Below are positions 1 to 10,100 of a stretch of 64,000 nucleotides of DNA, one piece after another. Source of the DNA: Cydia pomonella. Its lineage: Eukaryota; Arthropoda; Insecta; Lepidoptera; Tortricidae. The translations under genes and the position numbers were made by a program. The notes beneath the pieces are model-generated. The model saw only the letters and a list, made by a program, of their open reading frames with translations. It was not told the origin of the DNA and did no database searches. How positions within the stretch are numbered: the stretch's first letter is position 1; each line of letters begins with the position of its first letter. The stretch is taken from contig NC_084718.1 of assembly GCF_033807575.1 (NCBI RefSeq), forward strand, positions 16,757,991 through 16,821,990, written 5' to 3'.

Positions 1-264
1 CAATATTAGATTAAGCTTAGTTTCGAGGGCTTTGCTAACTTATGTCCGAGATTATACGTCTGTAACGTTTTGTGTAACTTGTATAAACGATGTTTTTTGT
101 TAATAAAAATGCTGTTGCTTTAATATTGTTTTATTTGCCAACCTAACTTTTATTTTTACGTCTAGCGTACCACGTGACTTAATAGTTTCCGAGATAAATC
201 CGATTTCGTTCGATTTCGGAACAAATCAAATTACATACTATTATGTAATAGTAACACTGCCAAA

Positions 265-850
265 GAAGCATGGAGCGGAGTATTCTAAATATAAAACGTG
301 TCGATAAGAAGAAAAACATAGAAATAAGAAAAAAAACAAAAGTAATTGACGCTCTGACATATTGCAAAAAATTGAAATGGCGATGGGCTGGTCATGTCAC
401 AAGAATGAACGACAACAAGTGGACAAAGTCAGTGACAACATGGCCGGGTCCAGCGGGAAAACGCAGGCAAGGAAAACAAGACAAAAGGAAGGAAGGCAGG
501 GAAGAAAGACGGTCAGATGAAATTATTAAAGTAGCAGGACAACAATGGATGGAAAAAGCAAAATAAGAGATAAATGGAAGGAGTTGGAGAAGGCCTATAC
601 TCGAGAGAGGTCCTTAATATCCGAGACACAAGTTATATATTCATTAGACAAATAATATTTATTAAGTTATTCAAATTATATTTCAATCAAATTAAATAAC
701 AAATTAATGACATAATGTAAACAATTTTAGAATATATATAAGTAAATTATCTATGAATTAAAATTAATAATGTAAATAATGCATGCATTCACATTTGTAT
801 ATTGCAACGATATTAAGGAATAAATGGCTTTTTTATTTATTTTATTTATA
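265..850 (+). mobile_element. RTE-like non-LTR retrotransposon, 3' fragment
   Basis: The open stretch at 270-566 encodes the tail of a LINE reverse-transcriptase ORF. It has the run MERSILNIK, then LKWRWAGHVTRMNDNKW, a basic Gly/Pro-rich linker and VAGQQWMEKAK. The same order of motifs ends the larger element in the aladin intron (10696-12340), so the two belong to one family or to sister families. Everything 5' of the tail is missing and the frame stops at 564-566 inside what should be the last 20 or so residues. The AT-rich sequence after it, ending near the TTTTATTTATTTTATTTATA stretch at about 831-850, is probably its 3' UTR. It is a dead fragment. Confidence 0.8.
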
Positions 851-1629
851 ATAGTAACACTATTGATGTCAATGATATTGACAACTTTTCTCGTATGGCG
901 GGCCGCTAGAGGTTGAAATAGATTACTTTGTAAGATGAATTTTACCGATGATTCTAAGCGAATTTAGCCCATTAGAATGGTCGCATTTAAAATGCCGTCG
1001 GAGCACATTTTCAATGTGACTAAGATAGATTATGTATGGCAGAAGCGATGGAGTCCGTCCGGAGCCGGTCGCGTCCGCGAGGAGCCGACCGGCTTGCGGC
1101 CGTACAGTACAAATGTGCAATGCGCGCCGACTCCGTCCGTTCGGTGGGAATCGTACTTCAGAAATGCCAGAGACGTTTAAGAAGTCAACGCTATTATTTC
1201 GGCCAATAATACAACACCTCAATATCTATACAAAAACCTTCCGCCGGTTTGCACGATAAAAATAAAATTACATTTGTAACTCTCTCAAGCCTTGACTTAC
1301 CGGAAATGTAAAATGTGTTACAATATCAAGGATTATTATATCATACAAAGTCTTGCATGTAAACTTTCTCAACGCATTAGTAAAAGTTTTATAGCAACTA
1401 TTAAAAATCAGGTTTCGAAAGGCCTTTCGGAAAATAAATCGAGTCGTAAAATGCATTAAGCAATAACTGTCGCAAAGTAAAGCCAACTAAACATTCCCAT
1501 TGCTGCAGTAAAATATCGAATTTATTACTTCAAGTGCAGCTCGAGTAACGAGATCTCGTAAAAACACTTTCAGAAATAACGGCTGCGACGGAAACAGCAT
1601 TATATAGTGAAGTGCAGAAAAGATTCGAT
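851..1629. other. Intergenic stretch with a GC-rich island
   Basis: No gene is visible. Positions 1033-1160 are clearly GC-richer than their surroundings and contain repeated GTCCG and CCGACTCC words at both ends, which suggests a small degenerate hairpin element. Short ORFs read in both directions across it are by-products of that composition. The stretch just before 1630 should contain the promoter of the secreted-protein gene if the proposed first exon is right; a TATATAG word lies at about 1600. Confidence 0.4.
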
Positions 1630-1657
1630 ATGTTAAAGTGCTCGTTAATAATTAAAG
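1630..1657 (+). CDS. Candidate first coding exon of the secreted protein
   Basis: ATG at 1630 opens nine codons plus one base and stops at a GGTCAG junction. Joined to the exon at 2340 it completes a Gly codon and makes a normal signal peptide: a basic start followed by a hydrophobic run ending in Ala-x-Ala. The donor is not consensus (GTCAGA rather than GTAAGT). A TATA-like word only 25-30 bases upstream of the ATG would leave almost no 5' UTR, so another upstream exon is possible. Confidence 0.35.
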
Positions 1658-3823
1658 GTCAGAAATGTTGTTTCACACATATACTTATCAGCCACGGACG
1701 TCCACTGCTGAACATAGGGCTCCCATGGATCGTCACAGGGAGCGATCTTTAGGACACTGCAACCACCGACTCCCAGCGACGCGTACGAGATATAGTCCTA
1801 CTCATAGATTTCGATGACAGTGAACCCAGCAAAATATGGCTTTTGCCTGTTATGGATTATAATGTGGCTAGCCAGGAAGAACTTGGTTCTTAAAGACCCT
1901 TTTGAGAGAGGGTACGAGATCATATGAAAGGTTTAACACGTAATCAATACTAATAGGTATATATGTAGGTGTAATTCCTATTACCATTGTATAGTCACCA
2001 TCAGTACTTAGTCAGCATCAATAGAAACTGATGAAACAACGCGTCAAAAGCCGCCACCCTCTATTATTTTTCCAAGAGATATTATGTCTCGACAACTCGC
2101 GTTCAAATTAATTGCTTACACAACAAAAGTTTAATTGATCTATTATACAGGCACATCTCTTTTTGATAAGCTATCTGGGAATGGCAGATACTTTTGTATA
2201 TACATAGTCGCCAAGAAGAGAAGTTCGATCTTTTCTGTTTGAATAATAATGATCAATCTATTAACCGAATTACTTTTCATAGAATCCCTTTGCTTCCATT
2301 AAACTTTCACGAAAACATTATTTTTTTTTCACTTTTTAGGTTTGATACATGCTTTGGTGGTTCTCTTTGCGTTCAAGACTGCCAATGCAGACGAAAACTC
2401 AGTTCATCTTAAGGACATATATACCATCATCGAAAACCTCGTAGGGCCGATTCTGAAGACCGTCAATATACAAGTTTATGAAGACGATTTCAATGATATG
2501 GAAGCTGTAACTCCAAACAAAATTGAGAAACAAGACAACACATTACAAAATGGTAATAAAGATAAAGATACGGAGAACGAAATATCCCTTACAGATTACA
2601 GCCAAGAAAAAGTTATAGATGACGTTGTAAAGAATCTACAAGACTCTTCTATATTAAAGAACGTTGTAACACAAGACAAAATACAAAGAAGATTTAATAG
2701 CGATACTACCGACGATGAAGCACTTACAGAGGACAGTGAAGAAACCATTATATTACAAGGTCAAAGTTCAGCCGAAGTTCATCCTAATAGAAGGAATATT
2801 GATCCAAAACCAATAATAACCAACATTACCATTGACCGTTCTGAAAAGTATAAGCAATTGCAACATAAAATAGGAAGTTTGTTAAATAAAGAACAAATAT
2901 CTAATGAAACGAAAAGTTTAATAAGCAATGCTTTCGATAAAGTGATAAATCAGATGAATAGCAAGTGCATTTTCAGAACATCTGAAGATCTGTCGTCAAA
3001 AATTAAGTTCAGAGTAGGCAAACCTGAACAGGCAGCCGTGAAGTCAATGTTAAAGATATACAAAAGCCAGTTCAATAAGCTTATTGATAGATATCGTTTT
3101 AGCAGCAAAGAAAACTCAAAGTTTCTTACGAATTTACGGGAATTGTTTTTTGAAATGCACAATTCTTTCAAAAAATTTACCATGCAAGACGATCTACAAT
3201 GCAATGCTGTTGATGTTGGTAAAAATAAATCTAAAAAGCATAGCAATAGCTCTAAGCTTTCTGGATTGCTTACTACCGTTACCCAGAAATCCATACTTCG
3301 CGACCAACATCATGCTACCGCGTGTCAAATTAATTCAATCTGCCCCTTTGAATTAAAAATGTTTTTAGCTGATTTTTCAGCCAAAGTTTTAGATACGATC
3401 GATCTAGTTTTTAATAACTACAGAAAGATGTATCTACTCGACGTATCTAAAGAAAGCAGCGGCGAAGAAAAACAGTTTTTGCAGGTTATGATGGATACAA
3501 ATAATCTGGTAAATAAGAAATTTAACGAATCGTTTATAAACGAAATTAATAAACTTAATATGGATGCTTTTCCTGAGATTAATGCAAAAGTGGCAAGACT
3601 CCATAAATTTATTGATGCGAGTGTGAACCATGTTAAAATGTTAGTTAATGATGCTTTAACAGACGAATTACCCAGAATACCGAATAAAATGCAAAACACG
3701 GTAAAAACAGATATTATGACTACTACTGATATAGAACTGGTTAGTATTCTAGAAAAAATTAAGTCTAAAATGTGTGAATCATTCCAAACGTGCTACAGCA
3801 AAACCAGGAAGAGTGAAACATAA
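1630..3823 (+). CDS. Large secreted protein of unknown function (two-exon model)
   Basis: The second exon is firm: a pyrimidine tract and AG at 2338-2339 precede an open frame from 2340 to the stop at 3821-3823, and AATAAA overlaps the stop region. It begins inside a signal-peptide core (LIHALVVLFAFKTANA followed by DENS), so a short upstream exon must supply the Met. A phase-matching candidate is 1630-1657 (MLKCSLIIK plus one base, donor G|GTCAGA, weak), giving 503 residues. The mature protein has an acidic, cysteine-free first third rich in Asp, Glu, Asn and Lys. A helical-looking remainder holds all six cysteines, at residues 209, 287, 328, 334, 478 and 484 counted from the exon-2 start; the last four form two C-x5-C pairs. 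Several N-x-S/T sites fit secretion. I do not recognise the family. Confidence is high for exon 2 and low for exon 1. Confidence 0.7.
1678..2010. repeat. Lepidopteran dispersed repeat / LINE remnant in intron 1
   Basis: The phrase CACGGACGTCCACTGCTGAA at about 1694 is a segment I know as very common in moth genomes. The following part (about 1810-1920, with GACAGTGAACCCA and ATGTGGCTAGCCAGGAAGAA) resembles the 3' part of the LINE fragment at 8430-8520, where the matching words are GACGGTGACCCTA and ATGTGGCTGGCCAGGCCGAA. It therefore looks like LINE-derived debris inside the intron of the secreted-protein gene. Confidence 0.5.
1990..2215. mobile_element. MITE remnant of the TAGTCACCATCAG family
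   Basis: The left edge reads TATAGTCACCATCAG and the right edge contains GGCAGATACTTTTG followed by ACATAGTCGCC. The same words occur in the elements at 30928-31285 and 55864-56091 (GGCAGATACTTTCG, GATGCTGACTGTAC). This indicates a degenerate member of one hairpin family, sitting just before the splice acceptor of exon 2. Confidence 0.45.
2340..3823 (+). CDS. Main coding exon of the secreted protein
   Basis: This is one uninterrupted frame of 494 codons plus two leading bases, entered from a CTTTTTAG acceptor. Long open frames are rare in this AT-rich window, so its length alone argues for selection on coding. The composition is Lys/Asn/Asp/Ile-rich. It follows a signal peptide rather than showing further membrane segments, so the product is probably fully secreted. 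Confidence 0.8.
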
Positions 3824-3827
3824 ATAA
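3822..3827 (+). terminator. Polyadenylation signal of the secreted-protein gene
   Basis: AATAAA overlaps the stop codon region (TAAATAAAC), so the 3' UTR would be only some tens of bases long. No other hexamer lies in the next 100 bases. Confidence 0.5.
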
Positions 3828-3887
3828 ACTTATATAACCTATAGCGATATATTATATTGTTAATTGTTTGTTTATATTATAAGTGTG

Positions 3888-4022
3888 TAGCGTCAGTCCA
3901 AGCTGACTCTGCATGGAATTCACAATGACAAAGTGTGGCAATGTCATAATTAACATTGACACGGCCTCACTTCGTTCTGTTCAAATCGTTGCAAAGTTAG
4001 CTTGGACGGGTTCCATGTTGCG
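3888..4022. mobile_element. Hairpin MITE
   Basis: The outer words GTCAGTCCAAGCTGACT and AAGTTAGCTTGGAC are approximate reverse complements bounding about 130 bases of non-coding sequence. There is no internal ORF. Confidence 0.5.
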
Positions 4023-4593
4023 CTCAGATGCGGTGTGAAACAACAGATTATAAAGATTATTTTCGTTACTTTGTGCAAATAATCACTTGAACTTTGTTGG
4101 CAAACATCTTGCCAGAAACATTGTTTTTCGAATGTTCAGAGGGCCTACCGCGAACCACGTTCGACGGGTTGCCTCCCTATCACACTTACGTTAGATTAGA
4201 TTAGACAAGAATCATATTTTGGACATATATACACCGTGACAAGAAATAACAAATTCTAAATTAATTGAAGGCAAAATAGAGGGCAAAAGAAGTAGAGGAA
4301 GAAGGAAGCTAGCCTGAACGGATAATATTAAAAGCTGGACTCATATTAATGAAGAAGAACAACAAGAAGAAGATGACAACTCACCCCACACGCATAACAG
4401 CCGTAGGAGCATTCCACAAGACAGTAGACCTTCAGGTTGGGGACGTGACGCGTATGATAGCTTCCTTAATAATCTAAGTTTTCTAATATTATAATGAGTA
4501 ATGACAAATAACGGTTTCTTCACGTCATCAGAAGTGTTAAAAAAATAGCGTCACGTAGGTATCTGACACACACACACTGGAACACTTGTGTCT

Positions 4594-5370
4594 ATTTTTA
4601 GGGTTCCGTACCAAAAAGGTTAAAAAGGTACCGTTATGGTGCGACTCTGTCCGTCCGTCCGTCTGTCACATCGTTAAATATCTCGAGAACCACTTAAGCT
4701 ATCGATTTGAAATTTTGAATAATTATGAACAACGCTAACCTAGACACATTGAAAGTATTTTTAACAACTATGGAAAATGCCCAATATGAAGAGAGGGCAA
4801 AATTTCAAAGTGTAGTAGTGACTATAGGTCAAGTGGGGTATCATTTGAAAAATTGATTATACCAAAACAGTTTTTTATATTTTTTTCATAGTGGAAAAAA
4901 AAGATTTATGAAGAAAAATTAAAAAAAAAATACCATACCTCCCCCTTATCTCCGAAGTTTAGCGAAGAAAAATTGTGATTTTTACATAATATTAACATTA
5001 TTATAAATTTTACAGGAAAATATAACCTTTAACAAAAAATATTTCCTAATTCAGTTTGCAATTTAACCAACTTTACGTGTGTTTATTACTCTGGAAATTT
5101 CTACGAGATTACGTTAAAGACACCTTTTTCAAATAAAAGCATAATTTTTGAAATCGGGTCACATGATAGAGAATTATCCTCGAAAAACCAACATACTTGC
5201 ATTACATCGCGTAAATTAGTTAGACTATTTGCCGATAGCTGTACACAAATTTACTTAGCATAGGTACTTCTGATCAAGTCTTTCGCCTTTATAGCTACAC
5301 GAGATAATTCAAAGTTTGTTCGGAACCTTCGGTGCGAGAGTAAAACGAACTCGCACTTGGCCGGTTTTTT
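4594..5370 (+). mobile_element. (GTCY)n-bearing miniature element
   Basis: It starts with TTTTTAGGGTTCCGTA and carries GTCCGTCCGTCCGTCTGTC about 50 bases in. It ends with GAACCTTCGGTGCGAGAGT, CTCGCACTTGGCCGG and a T run. This is the layout of the lepidopteran MITEs described as carrying hitchhiking (GTCY)n microsatellites. At about 775 bases this is the longest copy here; others are at 21108-21735, 32998-33242 and 63490-63568. Confidence 0.75.
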
Positions 5371-6440
5371 TTTTAAGTAGGTATGCTAAAGCCATTGGAA
5401 AATTAATGTGGTCCATATTACGTACTCATAGTCTGGATTAAAAACCTAGTGTTCCATATAAATTACCATTTCATTTTAAGTCTTAAATTTGACAAATTTT
5501 AAATTGAAAAGAATTTTGTTAGACACATCGTTCCTTTATGTGACTTTTGTTATAATTGAGTAATACTGATTGGTACTAATTCCAGATCTGTTGACGCGTG
5601 GTGGGGCAAAGCGCACTTCATATTCGTAGTTTGAAACAACGTGAATTAATAAAAAAAAATTTTGTAATGTGTTATTTATTATCTACCCAGCATTAACATA
5701 ATGCTAGGCGCATAATAAGGCAACGATTGAGTCCAAAATTAAAACCTGACAAGTACTTGGTGGTCATTAAGAAAATAAAACCACAATTATATTTAAAAAA
5801 TATATTTTGACTTAGACAATAGGTAAGTTTAAAAAAGACATACAAGTACCATCGCCCACACTGATAACGGTCCATTGGTGAACCTTACTACAGAAGGCAT
5901 AAGGTCCACCGATGGACAGTTAGAAGTGTTGCTGTTTGTACCGTGAAACTCCGAAACTATTGTCCAAAATTAACTCTTGAGAGGTATCTTTTATTTGAAT
6001 TTTGAACTTCTAATTCTAACTCTATATATATGTCGGCGGCCGTTCGTATAATTAGGCAGATCATAATGTTCCTATGTAAGGTTTTGACGGTAGTCACATA
6101 AAACCAATACATAGGTAGGATAGGTTCGTTAGGTTGCTTCAGATGCCCGAAAGGTACACTGTCCAGAAATACGACTCAGGGAACGAGACGAAGATTTTTC
6201 ACGTTTCACGATTTGTCTGATCTTATGATCGGCCGCCGACATCTATATATGAAAGAAAAAATTGAGACAAAATTAAAGGGAACTCATGGAACATTGCCTT
6301 TTGAACTCGTGGACAATTGTTGCAGTATTGGACAGTTGGTTCGTTTTACGGTACTTGAATACACATACAGGTTAGATTGGATTCACAAAGTGGCCATATA
6401 AAATACTTATTTTAGAAATCGAGATCACTTTGGTATAGTA
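5371..6440. other. Intergenic, no gene seen
   Basis: This is AT-rich sequence with only short chance ORFs. No splice-flanked coding segment or clear repeat boundary was found. It lies downstream of the 3' end of the minus-strand aladin gene and may hold its cleavage site: a reverse-strand AATAAA lies near 5988. Confidence 0.4.
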
Positions 6441-6445
6441 CAGTT

Positions 6446-7088
6446 GAAACTAGTAATCATCAGTATCAACAGAGAAGTGTTCAACTCTGCCACTAAACAA
6501 GCCCACTGTCAGACAAGCAATGTTGGTGAAGTTCTTCTAAAAGGCCAATTATATGTAAGACTGCTGTACTCTTCCACTTCACACACTAGGTCACTCTATG
6601 ATCCACTGAGCTCCAGCTATAGATATATTATGAGCCTTGCGCATGTTATTAATATGGACCACTAATCCATATTGAGACTAGCTCGAGTTATGCTAAAAGT
6701 CCATGGTAAGAATGGTCACTTTAGTAAGCATCAGTGAAGACAATAGGGAAGTGTTGAACTCTGCCACTAGACCAGACCACTATCAGACAAGCTCCGTTGG
6801 TGAAATTCTTCTAAAAGGCCAATTATATGTAAGACTGCTGTATTCTTCCACTCCACTCACTAGGTCACTCTAGGATCAACTGAGCTCCAGCTGTAGATAT
6901 ATTATGAGCATGTTAATAATATGGACCACTAGTCCATATTGAGACACGCCCGAAGTTCAGCAAAAGTCCATTGTCACTTATGGTATGAATGGTCACTCTA
7001 GTAACCATCAGTATAGACAATAGGGAAGTGTTGAACTCTACCACTAGACCAGGCCACTGTCAGACAGGCTCCGTCAGTGAAGTTCTGT
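6446..7088 (-). repeat. Tandem triplication of the aladin 3' coding end and 3' UTR
   Basis: Three head-to-tail units lie at about 6446-6721, 6722-7000 and 7001-7088, period 270-280 bases. Read on the minus strand, each contains the last 30 or so codons of aladin with the stop codon kept. The functional copy reads NFTDGACLTVAWSSGRVQ at this place; the first downstream unit reads NFTNGACLIVVWSSGRVQ and the second NFTNIACLTVGLFSGRVE. In both extra units a TAG replaces the Gln codon just upstream, so they are untranslated. The roughly 170 bases after each stop are also repeated. They are 3'-UTR or downstream copies, more diverged with distance from the gene. Confidence 0.8.
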
Positions 7089-7139
7089 TGGAACGCCATA
7101 GTAAGCGGCACTTCGTTCTCAATGCCGCATACGAAACAG
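6998..7139 (-). CDS. AAAS: Aladin terminal coding exon 6
   Basis: 142 bases from AATTACAG|CTGTTTC to the stop at 6998-7000. It encodes CFVCGIENEVPLTMAFQQ and the conserved C-terminal TVAWSSGRVQHFPIVY. This is the exon whose 3' part was copied twice downstream. Confidence 0.93.
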
Positions 7140-10100
7140 CTGTAATTAAAGAAAATAATTGTGTATCTAACAGATTCTATTTTCAATTTCAATTTATTTA
7201 TTTCGGACCATGTCCATTCCCTTAATCCTATGTTAGTTAAACCTATACTGAATTACAATAAATTATAAACTAAGCCTCTGGATTTCTGGGCCTCGCAAGC
7301 AGTTGACTCTACCACTAGGCGCCAGAGGCTGTTGGAACTGTCACGTACGCGCGACGCATCTGGGAGGCAGTTCTTTTGCGTATTATTGCACCAAGCAGTC
7401 AGTGCGTGCCGCGAACATACCTGACGCGCTGCAAAAACGAGGCAGCATCCTGAACCCATTGACTGGTCGCCAGAGCATTGAGGGCCTTTTTAGTATAATT
7501 TGGCCACAGGCTGCACGTGTAAAAGGTCTAGCAAAACTCTTTAAATAGCGTTATTTTTAACCCTTTGGTAAAAATAAATAAAATTTGGTAATTATAAAAG
7601 TAGCAGAGTCCTTAGTAACGGATAGGCTATAAAATTACATCAAAGTTACTTTAAACAATCATAATAAAATAAGGTCAATGTGGGTAAGACGGTGAATCTG
7701 GTAAGACCGTTTACGTTTTCTCGTCGCTTCTATCTCTTGTTTGTACACCTGGTCCAAAGCACCATCCTACTAACCCGGGGTTAACCAGTTAAACCTAGTT
7801 ACCAGTACAATTTGGCACAAGGTTAACGGTTTAACCGCTTAAAACTTACGGGTTACTGGGATGGTGTAAGTGGCGCTAACAGAAGGTTGCTTGCTTTACC
7901 CTTTAACTTGTAATAAACGCATTTATTTTCAGTAAATTAAAAAATAATGAATAAACAAGCTGTAAAGTCCACTTACCAGGGTGTTATTTTAAGCTGCATC
8001 ATAATATTAGTAGTGCAGAAGATGGCCACGAGAGCTGACTCCTCGAACATGAGGGCCAGGTATCGCCCCGACTGGTCCCAGCACATGTCTAAAATAGGAC
8101 CCCCTACCGGGTCGCCTGATGGCAGCTCAGTTTTTGTCACATCCAGAACTGGTAATGCTTTCATGTTCTGGGCACCTGAGAAACAAAAAATGATAGTATA
8201 CCACAACAGTAAGTGGTGGATTTATATATTTTATATTGTAATTGACCAAAAGAGTACAAAGCGAAAGCGAAACGCAGAGGCGGCGTTAGGCGTGGGCGAC
8301 GTGGGCCACCGCCTACGGCCTAGCGGTCCGAGGGGCCTCGCGCCTCAAATAACTAAACTCGGACACAGCGTAAAAATGTTCGTTATTTCTTGCGCCACGC
8401 CACGCCACGTTCTCTACCGACGAACGTTCGTTTTCGATGACGGTGACCCTAAATAAACATTATGGACGTTGTCTAGCATGAGCCCTAATGTGGCTGGCCA
8501 GGCCGAACTCGCTCTTAAATACTCTATTGCACGCATGACAATAAAGTTGGCCAGCTGCGTTGAACGTGTACAGTCAGCGTCAAATACTTTGTAGCAACCA
8601 AAGTAGCCAAATAGTTCGGTACACCATATATTTAGTATGGTGTACCGAACTATTTGGCCACTTTGACTGCTACAAAGTATTTGACGCTGACTGTACACGT
8701 AGGAGGGCTTAAGTCTCTCTTTCCGTAACCGGCGTTTTATGTCTAGGCTAGTGTGGTGGTTATCTTCAAATGTTTTGACACCATTATGGAAGGCCGAACG
8801 CCAAGAAGACCTCCTTCCAGCAAACTCCTTCCAACGCTCAGGGTCGATGGCGCAAGCGCTCAGATGCCGTTTGAGTACGTCCTTGTAGCGCAGGTGCTGA
8901 CGACCGTGCTTCCGCTTACCCACCGCCAACTCTTTAGGCTAGTGGTGGTCATTCATTCGAAGGACGTGCCCCCACCACTTGAGCTGCCGCTGCATTAGTA
9001 AGACCTCCATGCCATACATTCCGGAACAATGTAGGATCTCAGAGTTGGGAACATGGTCCTGCCTTGATCCTGAGTATAGACCGCAGACACCTCAGGTGGT
9101 AAGTGTCCAGTTTCTTTGTCTGTTTTGTAGAGGCACCATGTCTCTGCTGCATATAAAAGGACAGGAATGATTAGCGCCCTGTAGACGCTAATTTTTGTCT
9201 CGAGCTTGAGATCATGGGACCTCCAGATGCGATCTGTGAGCCGTCCGAAATTAGCAGCGGCGTTGGCGATATGTATCTCTAAGGTATCTTTGAGGCCAGG
9301 GTGTTATCATGCCAGATAGTGCTACAAGCATCGCATTTCTCAACCTCGTGAAATTTTGTAATCAGGTCTGATAAATATATGGATTTATTGTGGTTTTTGT
9401 TTAGCTCACAGCGCCACTGGGTAACTTACCATTCATGAGTCCAGTGCTACTAAGTGCATACACCATAGGTTCTCCCTTAGCAGCAAACAGCAGAAGGTCA
9501 CCGGGCCCCCAACAAGCCGCCACCACACGACCGCCGCGCGCGCACCAACGCTCAGGCGTCCACTTTTTGCTGTCCCACACTCTGAGAAAGACAAGAGAAT
9601 TCTCTGTTTGTGTATTATATTTTTTAAGATCATGCGACAGACTGGGGCAATAAACTCTCGTTTTAGTACCTGGGCTTTTTTGATGGCCAAAGTCGTCAAC
9701 TGAGGCGCGCAATATCAACCTTTGTATATTTCGACAAGGTTCATTATGACCCACCGCCCGTGATAGGCGTGGCATTCAATTTGGCGTGCAGTTTCGAACG
9801 ATATACTGTACTTTTCAATACTGATTTTTTTTACGAAGGTGTGCAATAAAGATGTAGTAATATTTTTTACGAAACTTGAACCCACCTAAATATTATTGAT
9901 GATGTGGCAGCAAACACTTTGCTCGCGCCATACGACCACCGTGAGAACACTATACCGCCACCCGCCACACGTCTCAATGGCACTGCTGTTTCCATGCTGA
10001 CGTCCCATATGAGCATGGAGGTGTCGGCTCCACTGCAGCTGATGAGGAGGTCACCATTGGGTGACCAGCTGACGTCTGTTACTGGGCTGTGATTGTGTCT

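Noticed and set aside
270..566. Independent small basic protein
   Set aside because: Its motif order is that of an RTE-like reverse-transcriptase tail, matched by the larger element at 10637-12350.
7947..8456. 169-codon plus-strand ORF
   Set aside because: It is antisense to aladin exon 5 and runs into a GC-rich patch; the minus-strand reading has splice sites and clear family motifs.
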